A program made the position numbers and the translations under genes. Of a DNA stretch of 34,234 nt, positions 14,876 through 21,942 are shown one piece after another. Position 1 is the stretch's first letter, and every line of letters begins with the position of its first letter. The DNA comes from Youngiibacter fragilis 232.1 (GTDB lineage: Bacteria > Bacillota > Clostridia > Clostridiales > Clostridiaceae): contig NZ_AXUN02000168.1 of NCBI RefSeq assembly GCF_000495435.3, forward strand, positions 1 to 34,234, given 5' to 3'. The notes beneath the pieces are model-generated. The model searched no databases, was not told the origin of the DNA, and saw nothing but the letters and a program-made list of their open reading frames with translations.

Positions 14876-16798
14876 ATAAAAATTACATTCATAACCATCA
14901 GCGCGGAGCAAAAGGCCTTTAGCCCAAGGCGGTGTTTCTCCCATAATGGAGCAGACACCTTGAACTGATGTTTCAACCGGTGCCTCTATTACCGCTTCGT
15001 CGTGGACATGCATCACAATCTTATGGCCTGCCTGGTCCAAACACCGCATAGCATAACAGAGAATATCTCTGGCAATTGCCTGCACGATGTTTTCCACGAA
15101 TTTGGGACCATAGCTATCGATGCGTTCCCATTTCTTCGTCGAACCCACACCTTCATAAGTCACCGACTCGCTGCCAAAGCTGTTAACTCCCATTCGAGGT
15201 TTCACATAAGTAAGCTGTCTGCCTGACGGAAGCCTAATAAGCAGCATTCCACTGCAGTATTCAAACTGGATGCTGTGTGTTTCCGTTCTGGTTTTCTCTT
15301 TGACAGCTGTCTTCACTGAACTATCGACATCCCACCAAAGCCTTACAATGTTAGGGTTAGCGTTTCGCCATGCAGATACAAGTGGCTTTAATTCTTCCTC
15401 GGAAAGGCCCATATCGAGTGCTCCCATCGCCTTCAGCGCACCTGCAGATCCACCGTAGCCCAGAGCCAATTCCGCAATTTTACCTTTCTGCCGCAGTGGA
15501 CTTCCTTTTGTAATTTCTTCAATAGGAACTCGGAACATCTGCGCTGCTGAGGCTTCATAAATCTTGCCATGTGTAGCAAACACATCATTTCTCCATGATT
15601 CGCCCGCCAACCATGCAATAACCCTTGCTTCAATGGCACTAAAATCTGCAACGATGAATTTGCATCCTTCCTTAGGTACAAAGGCAGTCCGGATAAGCTC
15701 AGATAAGACGACAGGGATTGAATCGTAAAGTACCTCCATGGCATCAAACTGTCCTGCTCGAACAAGGCTGCGTGCTTGCTCCAGGTCCAGCAGATGGTTC
15801 TGCGGGAGGTTTTGAACCTGAATCAAACGCCCAGCGAATCTCCCTGTTCTATTGGCACCATAAAACTGCAAAAGCCCACGAGCACGACCATCGGAGCAGA
15901 CAGCATTTTTCATTGCTGTGTATTTCTTGACGCTGGACTTGGCGAGTGCCTGTCTTAGCTCCAGAACTCGGCTTAATCTTTCCGGTGCGGTCTGTAATAG
16001 CTCTTTCACCGATGCTTTATCCAAGCTTTCAGTTTCCAGACCGTTTTCTGCAAGCCATGCTTTCATCTGAGCGACTGAGTTTGGATTCTCCAGATCTGTC
16101 AGATCACGCATTGCCCCAGTGAGTTGTGCTTTTGATTTCTCATCACACTTTATTGCTTGTTCTACAAGCTCCATGTCCAACTGGATACCGCTGTCATTGA
16201 TCTGCTGGTCCAAGATGTAATTCTGCCACTCGTCCTCCGGCATGGGGAACTTCTCAAGTCGCGACTGTATCGCCATCTCGGCTTCGACGTCGCGGATATT
16301 ATAGGCTTTGAACCTCGCCCATTTATCTGCTGCATGTTCCGGCAGGTTTCTCAAGCGACCACAATTTGCCTGAGTGGGTTTGCATGGAATTGAAAAGTAC
16401 CGGATCAAGTCTTTACCTTCTGTCAATTTCTGCTTGTCAGCTCCTGTGACCAGCGCTGCACCTTCCAGAGATAAAGGCAAACCGAGGTAAGCAGACCATG
16501 CCATCGTGCAACGCCAAGAATCAGGCTTCAGCCATCTGTCAAAATATCGGGACAAGCAGACCCTCTCAAACTGAGCATTGAATGCCCATTTTGTAACGCT
16601 CTCATCGAAGATCGCATTTCTTATGCTTTCCGGTAGCATTTCACCACTCGCAAGATCGATCACCTGAACTGGTCCGCTATCGGTACTATAACTAAAAAGC
16701 AGAATCTCAAAATCAGGAGCTTCTGTATAGCGATAGACCCCGCTTTTAGCGAGGTCCACACTACTATATGTTTCTATATCTATATTGAGCTTTATCAT
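14864..16798 (-). CDS. Phage DNA polymerase, family A, with 3'-5' exonuclease domain
   Basis: A 644-residue replicative polymerase. An exonuclease domain opens the protein, with N5-IDIE at the N terminus (D7 and E9 as metal ligands), WAFNAQFE near 71-78 and YNIRDVEAE near 166-174. The polymerase core has motif A D385-FSAIEAR, motif B R436-QKGKIAELALGYGG and motif C H599-D600-E601. NRTGRFAGRLIQVQNLP at 316-332 is the usual template-binding segment. Motif A lacks the usual Y/S-Q-I-E-L-R wording but keeps the D and E. The protein copies phage DNA, probably with VapE as primase-helicase. The start overlaps the DUF2815 stop by ATGA, and a strong palindromic terminator closes the gene. Confidence 0.95.
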   Translation of the reverse strand: MIKLNIDIETYSSVDLAKSGVYRYTEAPDFEILLFSYSTDSGPVQVIDLASGEMLPESIRNAIFDESVTKWAFNAQFERVCLSRYFDRWLKPDSWRCTMAWSAYLGLPLSLEGAALVTGADKQKLTEGKDLIRYFSIPCKPTQANCGRLRNLPEHAADKWARFKAYNIRDVEAEMAIQSRLEKFPMPEDEWQNYILDQQINDSGIQLDMELVEQAIKCDEKSKAQLTGAMRDLTDLENPNSVAQMKAWLAENGLETESLDKASVKELLQTAPERLSRVLELRQALAKSSVKKYTAMKNAVCSDGRARGLLQFYGANRTGRFAGRLIQVQNLPQNHLLDLEQARSLVRAGQFDAMEVLYDSIPVVLSELIRTAFVPKEGCKFIVADFSAIEARVIAWLAGESWRNDVFATHGKIYEASAAQMFRVPIEEITKGSPLRQKGKIAELALGYGGSAGALKAMGALDMGLSEEELKPLVSAWRNANPNIVRLWWDVDSSVKTAVKEKTRTETHSIQFEYCSGMLLIRLPSGRQLTYVKPRMGVNSFGSESVTYEGVGSTKKWERIDSYGPKFVENIVQAIARDILCYAMRCLDQAGHKIVMHVHDEAVIEAPVETSVQGVCSIMGETPPWAKGLLLRADGYECNFYKKS

Positions 16799-17373
16799 GA
16801 TAAGAAATCATCATCTACATCTGTGCTAAAATCGTCAGCGGCATTTGTTCTGCCACCCAGCGGTTCACCATCACGGATTTTCTGGATATTGCCGAGGCCA
16901 CAGGCGATTCCTTTATTACCATTGGAGTTGAAAGCATAGAAATTGATGCTAACCCTCGCATAGATGCCGGAGTAAACCTCAGAGCGATCAAGAATAGGAT
17001 TGACGTTTTTATCGACGACCTGTGGTGCAGTATTGCTATTAGCGTTGATGAAGTAGCTGTCGGCATAGGCTTCATCATCAGGACGATCGATGTCTCCATC
17101 CCTGAGGGGAAGCTTGATCGCAGCCTTGTTCGGAACCTTGCCTCCAAATTTGCCTTTGCCCTCTTCTATGGCTGCATCGATTGCTCCATTGATTGCAGAG
17201 AGCGTCTTCACATCGCTTTTGGGGATGATCAGGCTTACACTGAATTTTTCAGCTCCACCATTGATAGATTTGGGTTCCCATACATTGGCGTAGGACAAGC
17301 GGACGATACCGGTAATTACTTTTGTAGGGCTCTTTCCAGGATTGGAATTTGTTTTATTTGCTGTGTTTGACAT
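16795..17373 (-). CDS. DUF2815 protein (ssDNA-binding-like)
   Basis: 192 residues from the ATG at 17373 (GGAGG upstream; the longer frame has none). The family pattern is visible as ITGIVRLSYANVWEPKSING, AEKFSVSLIIPKSDVKTL, AIDAAIEEGKGKFGG, then LPLRDGDIDRPDDEAYADSY and YSGIYARVSINFYAFN, followed by GNKGIACGLGNIQKIRDGEP. DUF2815 members are phage proteins with an OB-fold-like, Gp2.5/SSB-like character that probably bind ssDNA. The acidic tail (DDFSTDVDDDFLS) is like that of SSB proteins, where it recruits partners. It sits between DUF2800 and the polymerase in a coupled operon. Confidence 0.9.
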   Translation of the reverse strand: MSNTANKTNSNPGKSPTKVITGIVRLSYANVWEPKSINGGAEKFSVSLIIPKSDVKTLSAINGAIDAAIEEGKGKFGGKVPNKAAIKLPLRDGDIDRPDDEAYADSYFINANSNTAPQVVDKNVNPILDRSEVYSGIYARVSINFYAFNSNGNKGIACGLGNIQKIRDGEPLGGRTNAADDFSTDVDDDFLS

Positions 17374-17377
17374 AATA

Positions 17378-18505
17378 TTAAACCTCCATAAAATCATTTT
17401 TTGCTGTTGATGTATTTATTTCCGGACGCTTATCCGATACAGGAACCAGCGTCGGTTTCCCCGTTGGCTTGATGACCAGGCTTCCAAGGATTTCATTGAA
17501 TTTGGGTTTGCCCATCAGCTTTTCCATTTCGGTAATGGTGATGAGACTCTGCTTGTAGATATCGCGATATCCGGCTTCTTTCGCCGTCTCAGCGACAGCT
17601 TCATCGTCAGTGTACTTGCGGTTGGATCGGCCTTCGACCACCTTGTATCCCGGCCAGTGTTTGCCATGATTCACAGCCGTATCTGTGGCATAGGCCATAA
17701 TTTCATTAGCCCAGTTGGTCAGATCGCCGATTGATGAAAGTATCTCTGCGATTTCTTCATCAGAAAGCAAAGGCGGCAAGGCAAATTCGAACGCAGCAAG
17801 TTTCATTTTGGATTCTGCTCTAGCCCGGCACTTTACTGCTGCCCTACAGAATTGACACCACTCGCCGGGGCAATACCGACCATCCCCTGCAAAAGCCAGC
17901 TCTGCTATAGGCTTGAGAATTTCCTCCGCCCACTGATACAGGCTTTCCTTAAAAACCGTGAACGTACTGACATTTTCCCGGCGGGGTTGGTAAATAGTCA
18001 TGGCCACTGTGTTGATGTCGTATATGCCATCGAAAAGTTCTAGTGCACCTAATGCATAGAGCTTCATCTGAGGATTGTCCTCTGCGTTCACAAGAACGCC
18101 CTGTCCATACTTGAAGTCAATAATATGAAGTGTTCCATCGGCTATAATCAAACTGTCGCCAGTGCCAAACCCGTCAGGCACATATTTGGTGAAGTCCAAC
18201 CTCTGCTCAATCAACACGAGCGGGTCATTGCAGGACTGCTTTGCCTGATCGATGATTTCAAGGATAAACTCCACATAACCATCGGTATAGGAATCCATCT
18301 CATCGGAATCGAATGTGGAAACTGGCTTCTTGGACCTCATTTTCAACGCTCGACGAAGCTTGTGCTCACAGAGTTCATGTGCCGCTGTTCCTTCAGCTGC
18401 AGCAGATCCGCTTTTGTCATCAAACTCAAGCTCCAGCCTTGCCGATGGAGTACAATTCATCCACCGATGCGCCCCGGATGCTGAGAGTATAGCGTGCTTA
18501 CTCAT
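17378..18505 (-). CDS. DUF2800 protein (Cas4/RecB-like nuclease)
   Basis: A 375-residue protein opening MSKHAILSASGAHRWMNCTP, with EGTAAHELCEHKL (His and Glu of the nuclease core), GTGDSLIIADGTLHIIDFKY (metal-binding D and the D-F-K of a PD-(D/E)xK site) and a four-cysteine C-terminal set, CPGEWCQFCRAAVKC, that suggests a Cas4-like Fe-S or zinc cluster. DUF2800 proteins are taken as phage recombination nucleases paired with DUF2815 as the annealing or ssDNA-binding partner. The C-terminal 130 residues are helical and less conserved. Its start overlaps the next upstream gene by four bases. Confidence 0.93.
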   Translation of the reverse strand: MSKHAILSASGAHRWMNCTPSARLELEFDDKSGSAAAEGTAAHELCEHKLRRALKMRSKKPVSTFDSDEMDSYTDGYVEFILEIIDQAKQSCNDPLVLIEQRLDFTKYVPDGFGTGDSLIIADGTLHIIDFKYGQGVLVNAEDNPQMKLYALGALELFDGIYDINTVAMTIYQPRRENVSTFTVFKESLYQWAEEILKPIAELAFAGDGRYCPGEWCQFCRAAVKCRARAESKMKLAAFEFALPPLLSDEEIAEILSSIGDLTNWANEIMAYATDTAVNHGKHWPGYKVVEGRSNRKYTDDEAVAETAKEAGYRDIYKQSLITITEMEKLMGKPKFNEILGSLVIKPTGKPTLVPVSDKRPEINTSTAKNDFMEV

Positions 18506-18819
18506 TTCAGCCCCTCCGCATCCGCAAGAAGCGCGGCATACTTTACCGGATCAATTTCACTAAGCTTCGATGCGCCATACTTCAAAAGGAGTGCTCGTAC
18601 TTCAGTCGTGAAGCCTTCATGGCTCTTTCCAGCCAGAACCGCTCGTACTTCTTCAAGAGTTACTTTCTTCACTTCAGGTTCTTTTTCTGGCTCAGGCATC
18701 TCTGACTGCTGAGTTTCTGCTGACTCGTTTTCCATGATTGCTTCAGCTACTGCCTGAACGCTGTCAGCTAATGAACGTAGATCCGACACCACATCTAGAA
18801 GAAGTTTAATTTTGCTCAT
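18502..18819 (-). CDS. Uncharacterised phage protein, 105 aa
   Basis: Starts MSKIKLLLDVVSDLRSLADS at 18819 with AAGGAGGTG upstream. The N-terminal helix is followed by an acidic linker (SEMPEPEKEPEVKKVTLEE) and a C-terminal helix-rich domain (VRAVLAGKSHEGFTTEVRAL, YGASKLSEIDPVKYAALLAD). The C-terminal part is the small domain seen in many Firmicutes prophage proteins of this position, sometimes mislabelled 'rRNA biogenesis protein rrp5'. Possibly a DNA- or partner-binding accessory factor to the recombination pair downstream. Function unknown. Confidence 0.75.
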   Translation of the reverse strand: MSKIKLLLDVVSDLRSLADSVQAVAEAIMENESAETQQSEMPEPEKEPEVKKVTLEEVRAVLAGKSHEGFTTEVRALLLKYGASKLSEIDPVKYAALLADAEGLK

Positions 18820-19021
18820 TCTCCGCACCTCCTTCCCTGATCTCTTTGATCTCCACCGTATTCACTGAATCTCCGGGGGTGATCACAATAAGGCTTACCT
18901 TTTCGCCGAACAGCAGATTGAGCAGTTTACTGCGGATCGTCTGTCTGCTGCTTTGCAAAACTGGACTTCGTATACCTCCGGGTTTTGCCACATTGATCGT
19001 TACCTTGTGCTTAAGGCTCAT
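18806..19021 (-). CDS. Small uncharacterised phage protein, 71 aa
   Basis: Begins MSLKHKVTINVAKPGGIRSP, then VLQSSRQTIRSKLLNLLFGE and KVSLIVITPGDSVNTVEIKE. Basic N-terminal half and beta-rich C-terminal half, no membrane segment. AAAGGAGACAG lies before the ATG. It overlaps the following gene's start by 14 bases. Similar short proteins appear at this place in clostridial prophages, but I know of no function. Preceded by hairpin copy B. Confidence 0.68.
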   Translation of the reverse strand: MSLKHKVTINVAKPGGIRSPVLQSSRQTIRSKLLNLLFGEKVSLIVITPGDSVNTVEIKEIREGGAENEQN

Positions 19022-19049
19022 TTTCTGTCTCCTTTCCGGAGGGACAATT

Positions 19050-19098
19050 TCCTGCCCCTCATCGATATGCGAAAAAGAGGGTTCTTTCGAACCCCCCT
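19050..19098 (-). terminator. Hairpin with T-run after the sigma-like gene (copy B of a repeated leader)
   Basis: On the minus strand GGGGGGTTCGAAAGAACCCTC (stem GGTTC/GAACC and one further pair) is followed by TTTTTC, then GCATATCG and TGAGGGGCAGG. It lies between the sigma-like gene and the 71-aa gene and matches the arrangement at 14436-14481. Confidence 0.6.
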
Positions 19099-19100
19099 AT

Positions 19101-19595
19101 TTAGAAGAAATATTTCTTAAGTTTTTCTTGAATCTTTTTAAGGCGATTACGAATGGCCGCTTCTGTCACACCTTCTTCTGCGGCAATATCTGTGTTGGTG
19201 CGCTTGTCCAGATACACCTTCTTAAAAAGCTCTTTCTGTTGAGGCAATAAGCACTCCATAGCTGCGGTCAGCTTGTCCAGATAGGCTTGATGTTCTTGTT
19301 CCTCTTCATTGGTTATGTATAACGCCTCTGGATTTACGCTATCATCAGCGAGATATTTGTTGCGGTCATCTGCGGCTTCGCTCTCACCATCTTTATAAGC
19401 ATCTAAGTGTGCAGGTACACGGTATTCATACCGACGCTGCTCGTCCACTTCCGTGTCGTCCATCGTATGCAACAGCTCGATGTCAGCTTCTGTGACACCA
19501 TTTTCTCCGGGTGTAATCACGATCTTTGTGCCCTCTGAAGTGTAGTAAATGTAATTAATACGGCTCTTTTGGCTGGTCTTAAAATTTCTTGACAT
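19101..19595 (-). CDS. Sigma-70 region 4-like phage regulator
   Basis: 164 residues from the ATG at 19595 (MSRNFKTSQKSRINYIYYTS), with AAAGGAG upstream. The N-terminal part (YYTSEGTKIVITPGENGVTE, ADIELLHTMDD) is a small conserved module of such phage proteins. The C-terminal part (LTAAMECLLPQQKELFKKVY, TNTDIAAEEGVTEAAIRNRL, KKIQEKLKKYFF) is a sigma region 4 helix-turn-helix. It lacks sigma region 2, so it is more likely a transcription activator than a complete sigma factor. Placed second in the early transcript, it could drive the replication operon downstream. A nested hairpin precedes it. Confidence 0.85.
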   Translation of the reverse strand: MSRNFKTSQKSRINYIYYTSEGTKIVITPGENGVTEADIELLHTMDDTEVDEQRRYEYRVPAHLDAYKDGESEAADDRNKYLADDSVNPEALYITNEEEQEHQAYLDKLTAAMECLLPQQKELFKKVYLDKRTNTDIAAEEGVTEAAIRNRLKKIQEKLKKYFF

Positions 19596-19632
19596 AGTTT
19601 TGGCTCCTTTGGTTTTCAAAATTTGGCTTTGA

Positions 19633-19735
19633 AAAATCCGCAGGAGCCGAATCGATCCGTAGAACGAAAAAGACGGCCAGGATAGTCCTCTGATATGAGA
19701 ACTAATCCTGGCCGTCGTGCAGCTCTGCGGATTTT
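19633..19735 (-). terminator. Nested double hairpin ahead of the sigma-like gene
   Basis: An inner perfect 12-bp stem, GACGGCCAGGAT (19672-19683) with ATCCTGGCCGTC (19705-19716), is followed on the minus strand by TTTTTC. An outer perfect 11-bp stem, AAAATCCGCAG (19633-19643) with CTGCGGATTTT (19725-19735), encloses it and is itself followed by a T-run (GGATTTTTC). Both could terminate. It lies between the first early gene and the sigma-like gene, a good place for attenuation or antitermination. Confidence 0.75.
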
Positions 19736-19755
19736 ATATTCAGTTGATTAATGCC

Positions 19756-19965
19756 TTATGCTGCGCAGACACCGCTTTCTACATGAAAAGCAGAATCATT
19801 TAATCGAGTGACTAATGTCACAACACCTTCACGTTCAATCCTCAACGTTCCTCCAACAGGAATTTGAGTACTGGTTTTGCATCGTTTATATGCAACTTCA
19901 ACAAGACCTGTGGTTGCGTCTCCCTTACAAGCAATACGACCATTACAATCGCGAATCTCTTCCAT
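19756..19965 (-). CDS. Small early phage protein, 69 aa, unknown
   Basis: Begins MEEIRDCNGRIACKGDATTG, then LVEVAYKRCKTSTQIPVGGT and LRIEREGVVTLVTRLNDSAF. AAAAGGAGG stands 7 bases before the ATG, a strong site. The composition suggests a small beta-barrel (SH3/OB-like) with two or three cysteines; I do not recognise a family. It is the first gene of the minus-strand phage transcript, facing the defence operon across the shared control region, so it may be an early regulator or host-takeover protein. Confidence 0.65.
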   Translation of the reverse strand: MEEIRDCNGRIACKGDATTGLVEVAYKRCKTSTQIPVGGTLRIEREGVVTLVTRLNDSAFHVESGVCAA

Positions 19966-20234
19966 GGATTGTCCTCCTTTTCATCGAGTATGGCTTGTCT
20001 GACCATCTATTTAAATTTTACTGATTCGGACACGGTAAGTCCTCGGCCACAACTCCGCTGACACTCCGCTGTAACTCAGCAATTTCCATTTCTTTTTTTT
20101 GCAAAACATAAACTCAGCGTTTGCTGAGTCAGAATCAGCACATTTAGATTTCTGATTGAAATTCGCTTAGTAATTTGCTAAAATAGTAAAGACACGTCTT
20201 TTAATACCGTCCAGTAGTGCTTGGAGGCGATAAA
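19966..20234. promoter_or_regulatory. Divergent control region between phage early genes and the defence operon
   Basis: No gene here. Direct repeats ACTCCGCTG (20053), ACTCCGCTG (20064) and ACTCAGCAA (20075) are spaced exactly 11 bp apart, one helical turn, and are followed by the palindrome ACTCAGC-GTTT-GCTGAGT (20112-20129). These share the half-site ACTC(C/A)GC and look like operators for a small DNA-binding protein, most simply the XRE-type product of the next gene. A TAAAAT box on the minus strand at 20018-20023 is a weak candidate -10 for the phage early gene. Confidence 0.7.
20156..20184 (+). promoter_or_regulatory. Promoter of the defence operon
   Basis: TTGAAA (20156-20161), a 17-bp spacer, and TAAAAT (20179-20184) with an extended TGC before the -10: a near-ideal sigma-A promoter. 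It starts about 45 bases before the XRE ATG, directly downstream of the operator palindrome. Confidence 0.85.
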
Positions 20235-20453
20235 ATGGCATTTAGTTATAACAAACTTTGGAAACTTTTAATTGATAAAAAGATGATGAAAAAAGATTTA
20301 ATGGCGAAGACGAATTTGACATCGACAACGATGGCGAAAATGAGTAAAGACTTGCCAGTAAGCATGGATGTGTTAGCCAGAATCTGTAAGGCACTTGATG
20401 TCAACATTGGCGATATTGTTGACTACGTCAACGACGATAATCCAACTATCTAA
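20235..20453 (+). CDS. XRE-family helix-turn-helix regulator
   Basis: A 72-residue protein that is almost only a helix-turn-helix: MAFSYNKLWKLLIDKKMMKK, DLMAKTNLTSTTMAKMSKDL, then PVSMDVLARICKALDVNIGD and IVDYVND. The helix pair (DLMAKTNLTSTTMAKMS) is the Cro/C1 DNA-binding unit. The start at 20235 is chosen because GGAGG lies just before it; the frame opens six codons earlier without a site. This is the small type that typically heads RM and toxin operons. It probably binds the ACTC(C/A)GC repeats upstream, controlling its own operon and possibly the divergent phage early gene. The effector gene follows 24 bases downstream with its own ribosome binding site. Confidence 0.9.
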   Translation: MAFSYNKLWKLLIDKKMMKKDLMAKTNLTSTTMAKMSKDLPVSMDVLARICKALDVNIGDIVDYVNDDNPTI

Positions 20454-20477
20454 ATTCATTGAAAGGGGGCGCAATCT

Positions 20478-21716
20478 ATGAAAAAGCTGTGCTTTGGCAC
20501 TTATGCAACAATTTTGAAGCTTTGCAAGGCAAAAAGCGTTACACAAAAGTGGTTGTGTGGTACCGTACTGCTTTCTGTTGCGCCTAGTTATGACGTTCGT
20601 ACCGATGACGGCACTACTTCAGATTTGATACTTGGCAAAAAAAATCTATCGCCCAATGTGACTGATTTTGCTCCGACAGCAGATGCTCGTACTACCTCAA
20701 ATTACTTTAAGCAGAACATCCTTCCCTTGTTGGATGGCAACAAAAAGAGCCTCATCGTTCTTGCCTTGAAGGATATTATTGCTTCTGACAATACAATCGA
20801 GCCCGACACAATTGTCGAAAAAGTGAATGGCATGACAAAGGAAACTATTGCAAGACGTGATGCTTTTGTTTTAGATGACTTTCTCGCAGGAATTTTTCTT
20901 TATACGGTAGTCAATGTTGAAAACCGAAATTGCGAAGAAAGTGTAAAAGAGATAACCGAAGAATATATACAATTCTTTGACGCCCAAAAAACGAGCATAA
21001 GCTTCCTTACGGCATATAGTAAATTCTCTATAGAAACCGCCGATGAAATTGCAATTGACACTCGCTCTTTGGTGTTACTAACAGAAACGGGCGGTAAATG
21101 TCAAAAATGCGGTAGACTTTTGGGCATAAAAAAAGAAGGCAACGACGTTAACTACGCTAAGGTCGTTCACCTTTCCGAAACTGAGGACATTATATTATGT
21201 GTTGACTGTGAACGCGAAATACAAAGTGCCTCCGAAGAAGATAAATTGGCTTTGCTTTCAGATAAGCATGACCTGGAAATTCTTATGGTAGCAAGAGATG
21301 CAATGTCACGGTACACGTTAGAAAAACAAATTGAAGATGTGCTTCGTGAAGTCCACTTGATGGATGTAACAAATGATACACGACTCAGAATTAAGCCTGT
21401 CAAGGTTGAGAATAAAATCACTGAAAAGCGTTTGAAAGAACGAATACTTCTAGATGTCAGGCAGTTGTATGAAGGCGTCAATAATTCATTAGATCGATTG
21501 TCCGGAGAAAACAAACTGAATGTTGACACATTTGCCAAGAACGTTAAGCGAATGTATGAGGATGCTGCTGAAACCCTTACATCCCAAAGCGATATCTACA
21601 ACCTGCTTGCTGAAACATTGTTTGAAAAAAATGGCTATAAATATAGGGAGGCCTGCCAGATAATAATCTCCTATTTCGTGCAAAGATGTGAGGTGTTCGA
21701 TGAGATTACCAAATAA
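20478..21716 (+). CDS. ABC three-component (ABC-3C) system effector-like protein with Cys/His cluster
   Basis: A 412-residue protein, first of a coupled trio. Residues 1-200 are mixed: a repetitive opening, then a helical part (YFKQNILPLLDGNKKSLIVL, DAFVLDDFLAGIFLYTVVN). Residues 208-244 hold C208-QKC211-G...H231-L...C241-VDC244-E, a CxxC-H-CxxC arrangement like an HNH/treble-clef zinc site, although no clear catalytic HH or N is visible. The C-terminal part (residues 265-412) is helical and ends FVQRCEVFDEITK, like the C-terminal domains of ABC-3C proteins. I assign ABC-3C mainly from the neighbours: a typical middle component and a DUF2326 ATPase follow, overlapping by 17 bases. Ribosome binding site GAAAGGGGG. 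It is probably the effector, perhaps a nuclease; the activity is inferred. Confidence 0.72.
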   Translation: MKKLCFGTYATILKLCKAKSVTQKWLCGTVLLSVAPSYDVRTDDGTTSDLILGKKNLSPNVTDFAPTADARTTSNYFKQNILPLLDGNKKSLIVLALKDIIASDNTIEPDTIVEKVNGMTKETIARRDAFVLDDFLAGIFLYTVVNVENRNCEESVKEITEEYIQFFDAQKTSISFLTAYSKFSIETADEIAIDTRSLVLLTETGGKCQKCGRLLGIKKEGNDVNYAKVVHLSETEDIILCVDCEREIQSASEEDKLALLSDKHDLEILMVARDAMSRYTLEKQIEDVLREVHLMDVTNDTRLRIKPVKVENKITEKRLKERILLDVRQLYEGVNNSLDRLSGENKLNVDTFAKNVKRMYEDAAETLTSQSDIYNLLAETLFEKNGYKYREACQIIISYFVQRCEVFDEITK

Positions 21717-21942
21717 AGTTACAAACTATTCAAACAGCGTCATTGGCCGCTTTCCAGATATTTTAGAGGCCTTGACACAGCGGGATATGTCCCCTAAAGA
21801 GCTGTATGAGCTAACCACGTCAGGCAAAAAAAATATGGGCGATTTTCTAAACGCTTTAGACTGCCTGTTCGCATTGGGAAAAATTGAACTAATCGAGGAA
21901 GGGAGGGTGCTGCGCTATGTTGACCGAAATTCAATGCAATAA
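21700..21942 (+). CDS. ABC-3C middle component (small adaptor)
   Basis: 80 residues from the ATG at 21700, chosen because GAGGTG stands six bases upstream and the family begins with M-x-L-P-N-K; a GTG four codons earlier is less likely. The sequence reads MRLPNKVTNYSNSVIGRFPD, ILEALTQRDMSPKELYELTT, then NMGDFLNALDCLFALGKIEL. This winged-helix-like pattern (ALDCLFALGKIEL) is that of the middle components of ABC-3C systems, which bridge ATPase and effector. It overlaps the upstream effector gene by 17 bases and the downstream ATPase by 26, so the three are translated as a unit. Confidence 0.85.
   Translation: MRLPNKVTNYSNSVIGRFPDILEALTQRDMSPKELYELTTSGKKNMGDFLNALDCLFALGKIELIEEGRVLRYVDRNSMQ

Noticed and set aside
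14746-14976. Minus-strand 76-codon frame crossing the polymerase end and the inverted-repeat block
   Set aside because: Overlaps the polymerase coding end and the palindromic terminator; no ribosome binding site and low-complexity hydrophobic composition.
20053-20129. Short direct repeats as a possible CRISPR array
   Set aside because: Units are only about 9 bp with 2-bp gaps and no spacers or cas genes; better explained as operators.
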